Source of the DNA: Rhizodiscina lignyota
Lineage: Eukaryota; Ascomycota; Dothideomycetes; Aulographales; Rhizodiscinaceae
Assembly (NCBI GenBank): GCA_010015805.1
Contig: ML978124.1
Location: 310,001-374,000 of the forward strand
Reading direction: 5' to 3'
DNA: 64,000 bases
Of the stretch, positions 46,386 to 58,548 are shown piece by piece (the stretch's first letter is position 1; every line of letters begins with the position of its first letter). Below the pieces are notes generated by a model. It was given only the letters and a program-made list of their open reading frames with translations. It made no database searches and was not told the DNA's origin. Made by a program: the position numbers and the translations under genes.

Positions 46386-48087
46386 CTACTTCGTCTTATA
46401 CACGTGAATAACGTGTGGGTTCAGGTACGCGAGCAGACCGGTCTTTCCCCACTCGCCTCCAAGACCTGACTGCTTCACACCGCCGAAGAGAGCTTGTGGC
46501 GTCGGCTTCTCGTAAGAGTTGACCCAAACGCTTCCTGCTTCGAGGCGGAATGCGACCTTCTCTGCAGCCTCGACGTCCTTGCCCCATACGGTGGCACCAA
46601 GACCGGTCAAGGTGTTGTTGGCACGAGCAATGGCATCCTCGAGATCGGAGTAGGGCATGCTAAAATATGGCGTTAGCGAAGTGGTGAGATTTGACCAAGC
46701 AGAAGTTCGCTTACGCTGGCACGATGGGGCCAAATGGCTCCTCCTGCACAATCTTGGAGTCTTCAGGCGGGTTGTCAATGATCGTCGGCTGGACGAAGAA
46801 GCCCTTGCCGGCAGCGACGTCAGGCTGGCCAACGGCAAACTTGTAGCCGTTTACTTTAGTGTCGTTGAAGTAGCCCTTCACCTTCTCGTATTGCATTGAG
46901 TTCTGGATAGGGCCAAGGAGGACGCCTTCCTCATCGTAGCCGCCGACCTTGATCGACTTGGTAAACCGCACCATAGCGTCAAGGAAGGGCTGGTAGATGC
47001 TCTCGTGGATGTAGATGCGCTTTGTAGCGACGCACACCTGGCCGCTGTTCTGGAAGGCGCCCATCGCGACCTCGGGCGCGACCTTCTCGACATCGACGTC
47101 CGGAAGGATGATGGTGGCATCGTTGCCGCCGAGTTCGAGGGTAACACGCTTAAGGGTCTTCGCGCAGGCTTCCATGACCTTCTTACCCGTTGGGATGGAA
47201 CCGGTGAAGGAGATCTTGTCAATGCCAGGATGAGTGGTCATCGATGCGCCAAGCTTGTCATTTCCACCAATAACTTGGACGACACCTGGTGGGAAGACTT
47301 CCTGGGCCAGCTCGATGAGCTTGAGCGACGTGTATGGGGTGAATGGAGACGGCTTGACGATGATAGTGTTACCAGTCAGGACGGCCGGAACGATCTTGCC
47401 GAGCGAGAGGAGGAGAGGGTAGTTCCAGGGGCAGATGGCGCCGCAAACTCCGAGAGGCATGTAACGGGTCTTGATAACTTTGTCATCGTCCTCGAACGTC
47501 TCCTCTGGAATTTCCAACTTGACTGGCCAATGTCCGTGTTAAACCCGCGCTGAATACTCTTCAAAGCGAACAACGTGGGGATGGGGAGATGCGGGTTTTA
47601 CGTACGATGCCATCCAAGCCACAAAGACATGGCTTTGACTTCACCATTTGCAAATAGTTGCTATAGTGGGTAAGCTCCGAGTTACATCCGGACTTGGGAG
47701 GTTACGTACTGGCTTGCCATTCTCCTTGCCCAAGAGAGTAGTGAACTCCTCTTCGTACTGCATGATCGTCTCGCCGTACTTCTTCAGCAATTCACGACGC
47801 TTGTCAATTGGCGTTTGCGACCAGCTGGGGAAAACTTTGCGGGCTGAGGCAATAGCATCTTCAAGGTCTTGCTCTGTAGCAATGGGAACTGTACGAAACA
47901 ATTAGCTCCTGCGGCATGAAGTGCAACCGATTGTCAGTGAGTTTTGGACAGTTTTCATACCATCCCAGAGCTTCTCAGCGGTCGAGGGATTCACGCCATT
48001 GTGAACGCTCTTTGCGAGCCTGTTTTGGCCATCGACTATATTGTAAAACTTGTCCCATTCGATAGTGGAGACCTTAGAAGGAGACAT
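46386..48087 (-). CDS. NAD(P)-dependent aldehyde dehydrogenase
   Basis: Exons 48087-47961, 47888-47710, 47660-47606, 47522-46715 and 46659-46386 give 480 residues. The ALDH fold is clear: nucleotide-site PLGVCGAICPWNYPL and KPSPFTPYT, FTGSIPTGK, the general base in VTLELGGND (Glu250), the catalytic Cys in QNSGQVCVATKR (Cys284), EEPFGPIVPA and the C-terminal SGLGGEWGKTGLLAYLNPHVIHVYK. It oxidises an aldehyde to the acid in the cytosol; there is no targeting signal, and chain length is typical of the smaller cytosolic group. The small third exon (55 nt) is the least certain: it joins ENGKP to QLFANGEVKAMSLWLGWHLK and LEIPEETFEDDD, and alternatives break the frame. A TATA element lies about 125 bases upstream, suggesting strong or inducible expression. 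Confidence 0.93.
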
Positions 48088-48206
48088 AGTGAAAGATTAG
48101 AGAAAATGGAGTTGTTTAAGGGCTGGAAAGAATGGTCGATTTGAGACAAGTCTTTGGGGATACAAAGCGCGTCACAGCTTGAAACACAAAGAGATCTGGG
48201 CAGAGC

Positions 48207-48217
48207 TTATATATAAT
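48207..48217 (-). promoter_or_regulatory. TATA element of the aldehyde dehydrogenase gene
   Basis: ATTATATATAA on the minus strand, about 120-130 bases before the ATG at 48087. The palindromic GCATGCGCATGCGC (48269-48282) and a G-rich GGGGTGGGG (about 48314-48324; C-rich on the minus strand, like CreA/Mig1 sites) lie further upstream. Regulatory roles are inference. Confidence 0.5.
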
Positions 48218-49899
48218 CCAGAACACCTCGGCCAGCGATGTGGTGTACAATTCGGCCCTAAGCTCCAGGCATGCGCATGCGCAATCTACCTTCGATGTTG
48301 CCGATGCGGGGCCAAGGGGTGGGGATATGCCTTGGTACAACCCGCACAATCCGCCTGCATATTGTGGCGGCGATCCCCATACCTTAGGAATAAACCCGTG
48401 CTCTTAGTGCTTTCCCGGCCTAGGGCGGTGTTAAGTAAACAGTCCTGACGCTCTCCGTGGATTGCCGGGCTTCGTTACCAAAATACCGTAAGTATCCTGG
48501 AGTTAAGGCGAAAATCCTTCTTTGTCCACCACGTTCAAGCCGTTCCAAACGCGCGGGAAGCGTTTCAGCCTCGATATCGGCTAAAGCCTGTCACTGGTAT
48601 CAGTAAGGCTACTATCTTGCTTACAATTGCTACGTACGTTAGCTTGCCGTACAGTTCGCATCGACATTCTTCGCCTCTTCTTGATGGTCCACTGTAAGAC
48701 AATGTCTCCGCTATGGCTCTGCTCGGGCATACGCTTGGCCAGCGGCTGAGGGAAAAGCAATCGTAAAGATCGCTAAGTGAAACATTTTGCCTGATCACTT
48801 CAAGAAAGACGAGATCCGTCTACTGACTGAAAGAGAAATAGGTGTCGCTTGTAGAACAATGAGAGAATGAATGAGGTTGAAGTGCGTTGAATGCTGACAG
48901 CAAGCATGTTGCAAGGATAATTGAAGCGAAACTGGCAGTAGTTATAATGTCAGCACGCCGGTGAGCAAAATACAACTAATACGGAATAGTTAATACATGT
49001 AGTTCATCATGTGAATGTCAAGCAATCCCCCCTGAGTAGCTTCCGGACTGCGCTACAAATGGAATGGACGGCTCTTTGAATCAAGTCAAAAATCACGGTA
49101 AAGATACGACTTACAGTATGTACTGGCCAGAGATAGCCTGAGGTTCAACTTTTATCGGAATAGCAGACGGTCAGGTTTGGCATTTTAACTACGGCCGCGA
49201 GAATTGTGGCTTCTCGTATGTAAAGGGTGCTTACCCAGTGTCGGAGCGTTCAAGCTTCAGTCTGGACGTACCACCATCTCCCTCGCTTTCAGGATCTCGG
49301 GGCCCTAATTCATGTTACACGCAAATGCCACGTGAAAGGTTTCAGAAATGCGGTCTGAGAAGAGTAAGACATGACGCCACGTACGACCGAGCAGAGAGTA
49401 CAACCACGATGTTGGAACCTCTGGGCCGAATTTGGATTACACGATGCAAAAATTTGTCATGTATAGCAGCTTCCTATAGCAGATCATGCCTGCTTAAAGA
49501 ATATTCTCTGCGTGAATTCGCATCGAGCGATTTCGCGAACAACAGCATTCAAAACACAAACGGTCAGCAGTCACCACGATTCTTATACGAAGTCAAGAGT
49601 TATGAGGGCATTCCAGATTTCTATTGCTATTTGCTAGGACTCTCTGCAAATGCACTCCGACGTTTCATTTGTTGATCAGGTCGTGATTCTTCAGCAAATT
49701 TGAACCCATGCTTATTCCCAGAGAAACCTGTAGTAAAGTCGTCCACATCGCGATTTTGCCATTTTGCCAGATGCCATTTGCCAGACGCCATTGTTACATT
49801 TGCCAGACGCCATTGTTACTTTTGCCAGACTGTAGCAGCGCCCATCAGATCAGACTCATAGAGCAGAAGTTGTTGGTCTCTGATACGCCAAGCATATCT
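48218..49899. other. Intergenic region, about 1.7 kb
   Basis: Upstream of the aldehyde dehydrogenase and downstream of the ubiquitin-like-domain gene, both on the minus strand. A + strand frame at 49238-49675 is not protein-like. The only ordered element is the short tandem repeat at 49753-49831. Confidence 0.45.
49753..49831. repeat. Short tandem repeat, 15-23 bp unit
   Basis: TTTGCCAGACGCCATTGTTAC occurs twice in a row (from about 49778 and 49800), flanked by shortened versions (TTTTGCCAGATGCCAT before, TTTGCCAGACTG after). It sits just beyond the 3' end of the ubiquitin-like-domain gene. Confidence 0.75.
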
Positions 49900-51556
49900 T
49901 CAGACCTGCTGCTTCTTCTTAGCTCTACCATCTTCAGTACCTTCCTCACCTGTCAAGCGTGACTTTCCTTCCTCCTTCAGGGCTAGCTGCTTCACCAGCC
50001 GTTTGAGCACATTGACTGGGCGAAAAGGAACGCTAACTCCAGAACTGTCCAGAAGCACCACAGAATTGTTGTGGGACTCGTTGGCCTCTTTGACGCTTTG
50101 AGCTTTGATGGAGGTGAAGAATCCTATTTTGTCTAGAGTATTCACGGAGTTGACCTCGCAAAAATCTCCCTTGATTCCAGAAGGTTTCTCGTCGAAGATC
50201 TCGAAGTATGGCAGGCCACAGTCGGCATACGTCTTTGCAGTGATGGGGGTTGACGGAGGTGGGAGATCGGTCAGCTTCTCGAAGAGGTCGGAGTTCAGAA
50301 TCTGAACATTGAAGAGAATAGTGCGTGACATATCCCAAATGCTGGAGTGGAAGGGGTCCTGCAATATGGCCTGCTTGATAAGACCGCCGGCGGATAGGCC
50401 CATATCGGGGTTCTTCTCCGGTACATCTCCACCACCGCCTCGAAGCCCAAGGACAAGATGCACTGTAGAATCCTGCAAACCATCACGTCAGCTATTCTGG
50501 CTTGAGTGTGGAGAGCAAAGATAATGTCTTGCATTCTGGATGTTCAAGTCCGCCATTGTTTGGCCCGCTTCCAGGATCAGCAACGATAAGCAATTGGTAG
50601 TGTAGGCTTAGTGCACTCACCGTTAATCTGTTTACCCCTGTGAATAAGACGCTGCCGCTCAGGCGGGATACCTTCCTTGTCCTGCATCATATCTTTCAAG
50701 TTGCCGTCAGTGAATTGGGATTGCACGAGAAGGGGAATCGCTTTTCCTGTCACCATCATGATGGTGATTTGCATGTCTTTTTGGCCAGGCAAATAAATGG
50801 CCACCTGAGGTTGTCGAACAGTTGGAGGAGAAATTTTCGGGGTGATCTCGAATTGAAGACCACGTACGACTTCGTCTCCGGTTACCTGAGCCTCGACGGA
50901 GTATCCGCTACCACATGGCATTGCTACGAACTGGCGAACAGCGCCGTCAGAACTTGCAATGCCATCTACAGATTCAAAACTGAGTCAGCATGAACGCCCG
51001 GAGTGCGAGTGCACAAATCATTCACGTACCAAGCCAAAGTTGGCGCGGAGTAACCACATAGTCCTGTAGAGACTTGCCCTCGCGGAACAGCTTGAGGCGC
51101 TTGAGCATCGTCACTTCGTTCTCCAGGACGGGAAGACCAGAGATAGCATTCACACCGCCAACGTAGACCTTGATAGCGAATGGATCGTTTCCTTTGAAAC
51201 TAATCCACATTGCCTCACGTTCTTTACAAGTCAGCAGAGTCCAATTTTGAGGCACTGCTAGAAGACTTACGATACATGGGAAAGAAGATGCCGCCTTTCT
51301 TCTGGATTTCGTCCGGGAGAGTGCTCTTAAAGTCTTGAACATTGTAAAGCGGGAACGTACCAAGACCTGGTGGAAGTGCGTTAATGGAGTTATCGTCTGT
51401 AACACGAACCGTACGCTGGAACTCGATAGTAACGCCCGTTGAGTAATAACGAGGGGAGATCGTGACGCTCCGGTGCTCCTTTGATGAAACTCCTTTTCCA
51501 TAGTTGCGGTTTAGAGTGACGCGAAGGTCATCTTTGGGCTGAGTTGTGAGTACCAT
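49900..51556 (-). CDS. Fungal ubiquitin-like-domain protein
   Basis: Exons 51556-51271, 51221-51030, 50965-50621, 50567-50533 and 50472-49900 give 476 residues. The N-terminal ~200 residues form a domain shared by a family of fungal proteins of unknown function (TISPRYYSTGVTIEFQRTVRV, INALPPGLGTFPLYNV, GGIFFPMYQREAMWISF, QDYVVTPRQLWLDGIA, VRQFVAMPCGSGYSVEAQVTG). A ubiquitin-like fold follows: MQITIMMVTGKAIPLLVQ, EGIPPERQRLIHRGKQING, then MADLNIQN|DSTVHLVLGLRGGG, ending in the Arg-Gly-Gly of ubiquitin but continuing for another ~175 residues (internal, not a processed tail). Exon 4 is only 35 nt and its downstream intron begins with GC (AAT|GCAAGA), a GC-AG intron. Function unknown; ubiquitin-like folds of this kind usually mediate binding. 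Confidence 0.85.
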
Positions 51557-52106
51557 TTTCGTGGTATGGCGCGAGGAATATGAGAGTTAGCAGGAAGCCG
51601 TGGACCTTATGAACAAAGTGCAGACTGCTAGAAGCAGTTCAGTTGAGAAACTCAAGAGATTGTTGAAGCGAAGTTTTAAGTAGCCGTAAGGCAACACTGG
51701 TCTTGGCAAGCCATGTGGTGAACACGAGTTAGGAAGGCACGAAAATGCCAAACGGAACTTAAGAGGAGTAAAAAGCCATGAGGCGCACCAGTTGGGGAAT
51801 GGTTATCAGTTTATGGGGGAAGGTATCTATTTCTTGATTCATCCGCCGATCTTATACCCAGCTTTTGGTTTTCCTCAGCCTCAGGTTGAACCTTGCCCAC
51901 TTGCAACCCGCCAACCTGTTAATGCAGCTACCGCAATGTGAATTTCATGTCAAACTGTCTAGATACGCCAGGGCAACCAGCAAAGTCTTGTGGTGGGAGC
52001 TCAGCCAGTGAAACACTGATAGCATCCCAATATCTCTGGCGTGCCCTTGCCCACTTGATGTCTTCGCATCGACGCTCGTTGCGAGCAGAGAAGTGAATGT
52101 AATGAT
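51557..52106. other. Intergenic region, about 550 bp
   Basis: Upstream of the ubiquitin-like-domain gene and downstream of the Ran gene. No further feature seen. Confidence 0.4.
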
Positions 52107-53037
52107 TTACAAGTCGGGGTCCTCCTCGTCTGGCAGGGGCATGTTGGCCGCATCCTGCATCTCCTTCTGGTACTGCTCGAGCACAGCCTGGTCGACCTGA
52201 ACCTCGGGGGGAGCAAGAGCGGGAGCAGCGACGAACTCCTGGGATTTTTGTCAGCTCAATGTTGCAGGTATAGAATTCAAATGGTTAGGACTTACGAGGC
52301 TCTGGTTGCCGACCAGCTTCCTAGCGAGCCAGAGGAACGGCTTCTCGAAGTTGTAGTTCGACTTGGCAGAGATATCGTAGTACTGGAGGTTCTTCTTGCG
52401 GTGGAAGGTGATGGTCTTGGCCTTGACCTTGCGCTCCTTCACATCGACCTTGTTACCGCAGAGGACGATCGGGATGTTCTCACAGACGCGCACGAGATCA
52501 CCTGCATGTCGCGGTTAGCTGTGCCTCAACTTCTTGCAATATTTGTTTCACTTACGGTGCCAGTTGGGGACGTTCTTGTACGTGATGCGGGAGGTGACGT
52601 CGAACATGATGATGCCGCACTGCCCGTTGATATAGTAGCCATCTCGCAAACCACCAAACTTCTCCTGGCCGGCGGTATCCCAGACATCGAACTGAATCTG
52701 GCCCAAGTTCTATTCATAATCAGTTATCGCCCGCCGAATTCTGTGGCTATGTGGGAACGAACCGTAGTGAAGCCGAGAGGGTGGACCTCAACGCCTAGGG
52801 TTGCGATGTACTTCTTCTCGAACTCGCCGGTGATGTGGCGCTTGACGAAGGTTGTCTAGCAAAAACCAGGCGTCAGTAAATCGAAAACTCTTCCCGTTTC
52901 ACGATTGCCGACGTTGTTGGGAGCAAAACACCGAGGCGCGTGTCATGGTATCTTACCTTGCCAGTACCACCATCGCCGACCAGCACGAGCTTGAACGTGG
53001 GAACGTTGCTCTGAGCGGTTGCCGCTGGTGCAGCCAT
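52107..53037 (-). CDS. gsp1: Ran GTPase (nuclear transport)
   Basis: Five exons (53037-52957, 52855-52763, 52709-52556, 52501-52296, 52238-52107) give 221 residues. All small-GTPase motifs are intact: P loop GDGGTGKTT split by intron 1, switch [36 protein letters not shown] and [19 protein letters not shown]. The C-terminus (LPDEEDPDL) is the acidic tail unique to Ran. Ran-GTP sets the direction of nuclear import and export through importins and exportins and also supports spindle assembly. The many short introns (53-101 nt) suit a highly expressed housekeeping gene. Identity is not in doubt. Confidence 0.98.
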
Positions 53038-53615
53038 GATGATTGATGTGTGCGGGATTGAGGAAGGGAGATGATGTGGTTGGCTTTGATAGCTCTGCGC
53101 TGATGTTGAATGTCAGTTGTTTGGTTGAGGAGAAGAGAGCAATGCAAAATTTATTCAGAAGCTTAAGACTCACCTAAGCTGTTTGATGACGCTGCAGGGT
53201 GTGAGTTGGCAAGTGAAGGGAAGCCTTTTGCGCGTGGAAAGCGAAAGAAGCGTTGGTGTTGACCGACACAAAAACATTCTGTTTGCACGCCCGCGGGCTA
53301 AACCGCCACGCCACCGCCGTTGTCATGTCACGTGCTTCTGTTGCCTGCCAAAATCTCCCCGCAGACGTCAGAAGCGGCAAATCCCTGGTACGAAGGTGGT
53401 TCTATCTCCAGGGAAAGCAGACTTTGGTTCAATCAATTCCACATTTAATTTTAATATTAATATTCGAATCAAAATTCAATTCAGATTCTGCCATCTCAAG
53501 TATTTTGGTCTGGAAACGCCAGGATATCATGCATGCCCGAATCGCAACCCAAGCTCCATGCCATGCAATCGTGCATTCGTGTCACTCATGTGTCTGGTCA
53601 CACATTATCCATCAA
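53038..53615. other. Intergenic region with AT-rich core
   Basis: Ran promoter region on one side and the 3' end of the Nas2 gene on the other. An AT-rich tract (about 53440-53480, TTTAATTTTAATATTAATATT) stands out. No gene seen. Confidence 0.45.
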
Positions 53616-54477
53616 TCATAACAGCACGATGTGGCAGCCGAGCATTCCGCGACCTCCCCAATTCCTTCTAGGCGTCAGATTCAGATGGAACTGCTGTGGT
53701 GCAGACGCTGTCCCTTCCGTTCTGGTGACTGACACAGGTATTGACCGCTAAATCCAGTTAGCTTATTGTTCAGTTTTCAGCGAAACGTCGCCATACCCCT
53801 TCGTTTTGAGACACCACCTCCGCGACCTTGCTCAGTTTCTCGTGATTCATCCAGTTGGCGCTTCCGAAACTTATCACTTTATCTCCTGCCTTTAGACCTG
53901 CATCCGCCGCTGGACTCTGCGGTTCCACACTGTTGATCTTCGCGAAAGCTGGACCCGTTGTTTCGGAGCTAGATGTGGCAGGTACTTGTGCTGAGGACGA
54001 GGATGATGTAGCGGCTGAGGCTGATGCGGCAGCTTGAGCTTGAAGACTGGCATGATGTTCGTGGAGGCCTTTCTCGATGCTGGCCATGAGGTCCTTATAG
54101 TCATTCTTCAACCGTATTATACGTGCTCTCGTCGTTCGTACTAAGCCAGACTTAGAACATATATTCGTCTTCAACGCGGGGTGGACAGGCCATACTTTGT
54201 GGAACATCGATATCGCTTCGAGGGAACCCGTCGAAAGTTGTGAGGCTCGTATTCATATTTACGCCATGCTGTAGACCGGGACATCAGAAAAGCCAAGAGC
54301 AGAGACCAAGGCTCGACTAACAGAATCCAAAACACTGCTCAACGCCATCAGCTCCGCTTCTACCCTGTCTCTCTCCGCGATGAGCTCTTTCAGTGACAGT
54401 CGATCTTTCGAGACTCCATTCGTTGCTCCGTTCGAGGTAGGCCCGGAGGCTACCGTTGGTGCATGAAGATCGTCCAT
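53616..54477 (-). CDS. NAS2: Proteasome assembly chaperone Nas2/PSMD9 (PDZ domain)
   Basis: Exons 54477-54322, 54268-54196, 54140-53797 and 53747-53616 give 234 residues. The N-terminal helical part (LKELIAERDRVEAELMALSSVLDSHGVNMNT..., DGFPRSDIDVPQIRTTRARIIRLKNDYKDLM) is the PSMD9 signature; it becomes continuous only after removing introns of 53 and 55 nt. An Ala/Ser-rich linker leads to the PDZ domain (FAKINSVEPQSPAADAGLKAGDKVISFGSANWMN). The last exon gives LTPRRNWGGRGMLGCHIVLL, a conserved C-terminus that confirms the model. Nas2 binds the proteasome ATPase Rpt5 during assembly of the 19S base. An ATG four codons upstream (54489) is an alternative start. Divergent from the RhoGEF gene. 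Confidence 0.94.
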
Positions 54478-55019
54478 ACGTAGGCCCATGAGGAAAAGTA
54501 AGAAGGAAAATCGAATCTGGAGATATTAAATGGATGGCCAACGTCAAAGACACGCCCAATAAGAGGTGTGAGTTGGAGCTTGAGAAGCACGTAAGAGTTG
54601 CCGAGGATCTACCGAACTAGGCAAGGTGAGCTTTGATCCCTGAACCACTCTTCGTCCTCCTTTCTGCAATGCAGCTGCAGTGGACGTCGCGTCGCGTCTT
54701 GCTCCTACGGGACGTGCTTTTTAGCTCCAGATTTTCGTGACGAAGTAAGGCAGTCATGACAGCTGCGTTGAGCTCCTTTGTCGGCCCTCAACTGTAGATA
54801 ATCGTCGATCGCCTCCGTTGGCCTGGTAAGTCCAGCCAGGCTCCTTCCTCCAGCTTGAGGATATCGTCCCAATTTTAGCTTCCACGTCTCCAATGTGCTT
54901 CCCATTCAATATGTCGTTTGGACTTCCTTGTATTTGACCAGTTATGTTATCCAAATAAACCCCGGGGCCGCGCAATCTGTTCTGTTTCTCCTTTCTGTTG
55001 ACCCACAGTACATTGCACA
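54478..55019. promoter_or_regulatory. Divergent promoter region of Nas2 and RhoGEF genes
   Basis: About 540 bases between start codons. No clear TATA box; CT-rich stretches occur on each side. Confidence 0.4.
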
Positions 55020-58000
55020 ATGGCATTTGTACTTTCGTTGCAGCCCCAAAGTCCTCTCAAGCGATCGTTCAGTGATACGCCTTATACACGGTCATGCTCC
55101 CCTCTCTCTATATCCTCTTCTTGTGGGACAGTCCGGCGCAATGCCTCTCGAAATCTGTCTGCAGGTTCGCTAGCCTCCATTTCTCCTCATCGAAACCGAC
55201 AGTGGAGGATTCAGAACGAGAATGCCCCGCCTCAAACATCACCTCCCCAATCTTTCAAATTCGAAGCCGACCCGAAGAGCAATGTACCCAGTCGAGCTAG
55301 CTCGGGCCAAGTCTCTCGAGAGCCTTTCCCGACTGAAGATATAGCTGCTCCTCCCCGCAGTGGCTGCCCACGAGACTCTGGTTTTGTACAAGATGACACG
55401 GAGCAAGCAGATCTACAGATCAATAACTGTCTCAATGCTCCAGAGATAACCATTCAAGACACAGTTGGACCTGAACCTACCGACGCCACGGACCGCTCCT
55501 CTCAAATTGACATCGACACTGCGCAGCAAGGAGCAAAGCAGGATGATCTTCTAAAACCGGAAGCTACTGTGCGTGGGACAGATGGTAATTCTATGCCGCC
55601 GTTTCGAAGATGGGTCACCACACTACGGCGGAAGAACCTACAGCGACGCAAGGGTTTGATTCCAAGAGAAGAACGTTGGCCACTCGATGATTCTAGCTCT
55701 GATCTCACGAACACCAACTGCAACCCTCCACGAATAAGCACGGACACAGCAAAGCATACTAAATCGTTGTCCCACTCGTCATCCATGGGTTTTATAACCG
55801 CAGTAAAGACGGCCTCTGTCACACTCGCAAGCGTTAGTATTGGACCGTTCCGAAGCCGTGCCAGTCATCTTCGAGGCGGATTTCGAAGTAGTGGAACTTC
55901 AGAGATCAGGAGGTCTATGGATAGTAACATAACATCTCTGACTCCAATTATCGACGAAGCCACATGGCTGCGTTCCCTGCAGCGGCGAAAGGTGTTGGAA
56001 GAGCTCATCTCCACGGAAGAGAGCTATCTGACAGATATGAGAGCTTTCGTTAATGTGAGTCCAAGCTCCCAGCAAAGAGCCGATCAACTCATACGTGTCA
56101 GGTCTACTCAACTCTCCTTCCTTCGGTGGCGACCATGTCCTCTCAGATCCGAACATCCGTTGAGCAGACTCTGACGCAGATCGTTCAACTCCATGAAGAG
56201 CTTCTCGGCGAACTCTGCAAAGTGATACCGCAAGCTGAACACACTCGAGATGATTCTATATCAAGCTCATCAATTGTACGACCTCGAAAGCACATGCGGT
56301 GGCATAGCGCAGATGTGTCACTGCCTCGCGATGACTTGTCCAAGGCCGGAAGAAGGATAAGACACTCGTTCGAGATCGGTCGCATCAAAGACTATAAGAC
56401 GACTGCGTTGACTGCCGATACGGGAACCACTGCCGCTGTTGCAAAGGTTTTCAATCAACTGGTAGTACATTTCCGAAACATTTTCAATGGTCGATTTCTA
56501 ACTCGGCTACAAGATGCGACGCTTTCTGGTCTACGAAGCTTGGGCTGCACATAGTGAGACGATGCACAGTGACGTTCTGTCGACTTACAGGACACTCCCA
56601 GCATGGCCAGCCATTGAGCGAGGCTTGGAATCACTATCTACTCTTGAAACCTCCATCAACAGCAGAGAATCACATCAAAGAAAAGGCCTGACACTGGCGG
56701 ATCTGCTGATCAAGGTTTGTATGCAGATATTCTGACAGAATTTGCCCGCTGATAAACGCGTATCTAGCCTATACAGCGCGTATGCAAGTATCCACTGCTC
56801 TTCGAGAGTCTCTGCAAGCAAACCCCGGCTTGTGACGACCCGATTGCGCATGACGAGATCCAAATGGTGCTTGTACGTCTACGAGAATTGACGGACGAGA
56901 TCAATAAAGCGACGGACGACCCAAAGATGCGTCAATTGGTGGAAACGACGTGGATTCTTCAAGATCGATTAACATTTGATGAGCATACTCAGCTCACAGT
57001 ACAACCTACGGTCATGTTTCACCTTATTGGCCGTGTGATCCTTTGCGGGGTATTGCATGTCGCTTTCGATACCAAAGACCGTGTGAAGGGGCAGTATATG
57101 ATCTGTTTGCTATACAGATCTTGCTTGCTGCTGGCTAGCATGAAAAAGAACAACACGAATTATAGTGTCTTCGCGGTCGTCCCCCTTAGGAACGGGGTCG
57201 TTGATGAGTCGGACAATGCCAGAGGTGCGTCATCCGGGGAAATAAATTGCAATATTGAGCCTAACCATGCGCAGGCTTGCAATGTCATACTGCTCCACAT
57301 ACCTGGAAGCTTCTCTTCGAATCACAACATCGGTTATTTGAAATCATGCTGAGCGCCTGCTCTGCGAAAGAGGAAGAAGAGTGGAGAAGCAACACGCTGG
57401 AACGAATTGCAGTGGAAAATCGCGATGTTTCCGAAGGAAGATCGAACGGAGATGACCTGGTCGTCGTGTTGCCACACGAGCTCAAATCTTTCAGCACCGC
57501 AGGAGGTCAACCTGAAAGTATGGCGCGGCGTATGTCGATACAACGAGCGGCGACGCTTGGACCAAAAACGACGATGCGTCAAGTGGTGATAAAGAATACT
57601 GAAGCTTTACACACTTCTGGTGATTCTACTGTGCGAGATCCAATTCCTGTGGCCCGCTCACTGTCACATCTCTCAACAAATCACGTGCAGACATTGGCTC
57701 CGCGTCGCGCTGACCGCATCCGCTTGGAGAATGCTTTGTTCGATGTCTGGACTAAGGACGTGCTCCCCTATCCGGGAATGGCATCTCGTCGAACGGAGAA
57801 TTCGATTCGCGCTTCTGCCAACTCTGTCATGCGGAAGCTGAGCATGGCTAGTATAGCCAGCAATTTCTCCAAGCGCTCGATTAGCTACACCAGTGTAAGT
57901 ACAACAAGCACGCGCATGATGGCAAACAGTAGTATCGACGATGGACCACATGCCTCCAATGACAGCACGAGGTTCCGATCAACGGGCAGTGGCTCCGGTA

Positions 58001-58548
58001 GATTCTGTCCTACGCAGTTGCGAGAGAGAACCCATACAGGCCCTGGATTGCCTCGAGTCGACTTTCACAACGCACCGAACGCATTCCTTCCGGAAGATTT
58101 CGAGCTCAAGCCCAAGCAGAAACAAAACGTGAAGTGCCACAGCATGTCGTCCGCCACGGAATGGAAACGTGGGCTGGCAAGCAGGATCGGTGCTGGTGGT
58201 GATTATCTCAGAGAACTACGCCCACTGACGCCGATACTTGCGACTGGCCGGTCTTCCAGAGCAGAGGGGGAGAATATGACGTTTTCAGAGGCATTGACGA
58301 GGTCGAGCTTAGTGAGCGAGGGACGAGGCGAGTCGACAACGCCTGCGAAAGCTGTCGATACTCGGGATTCAAGAGACGCGGTAAAACTACAGAGAGCGTT
58401 TACGTATGAGAGTGGCACTGTTGCAGGAGACAGGTCTAGGAAAAGAGCGAAGGATGATGCGAAGGGACCGAATGACATTCCCAATTTACTATCGACACCG
58501 AAGAAGCCAGTGAAGACGAAGAGTCGGTTCTTCAAATTTTGGTCATGA
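55020..58548 (+). CDS. Rho guanine nucleotide exchange factor (DH domain)
   Basis: Exons 55020-56054, 56102-56461, 56514-56714, 56768-57224 and 57275-58548 give 1108 residues. The first ~310 residues are Ser/Pro-rich. The DH domain follows: CR1 RRKVLEELISTEESYLTDMRAFVN, MRRFLVYEAWAAHSETMHSD, and CR3 LADLLIKPIQRVCKYPLLFESL split by intron 3. A PH-like stretch (VMFHLIGRVILCGVLHVAFD...YMICLLYRSCLLLAS...HRLFEIMLSACSAKEEEEW) comes next. The ~400-residue tail is basic and Ser-rich, ending in a cluster of basic and aromatic residues (KTKSRFFKFWS) that could bind membrane. It likely activates a Rho or Cdc42 GTPase for polarity or septation; the target is unknown. Intron 2 (52 nt, branch CTAAC, AAG acceptor) is needed to join VAKVFNQL to MRRFLVYEA. 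Confidence 0.93.

Noticed and set aside
49238-49675. A 145-codon + strand frame
   Set aside because: No recognisable motif; composition like non-coding DNA in this window.
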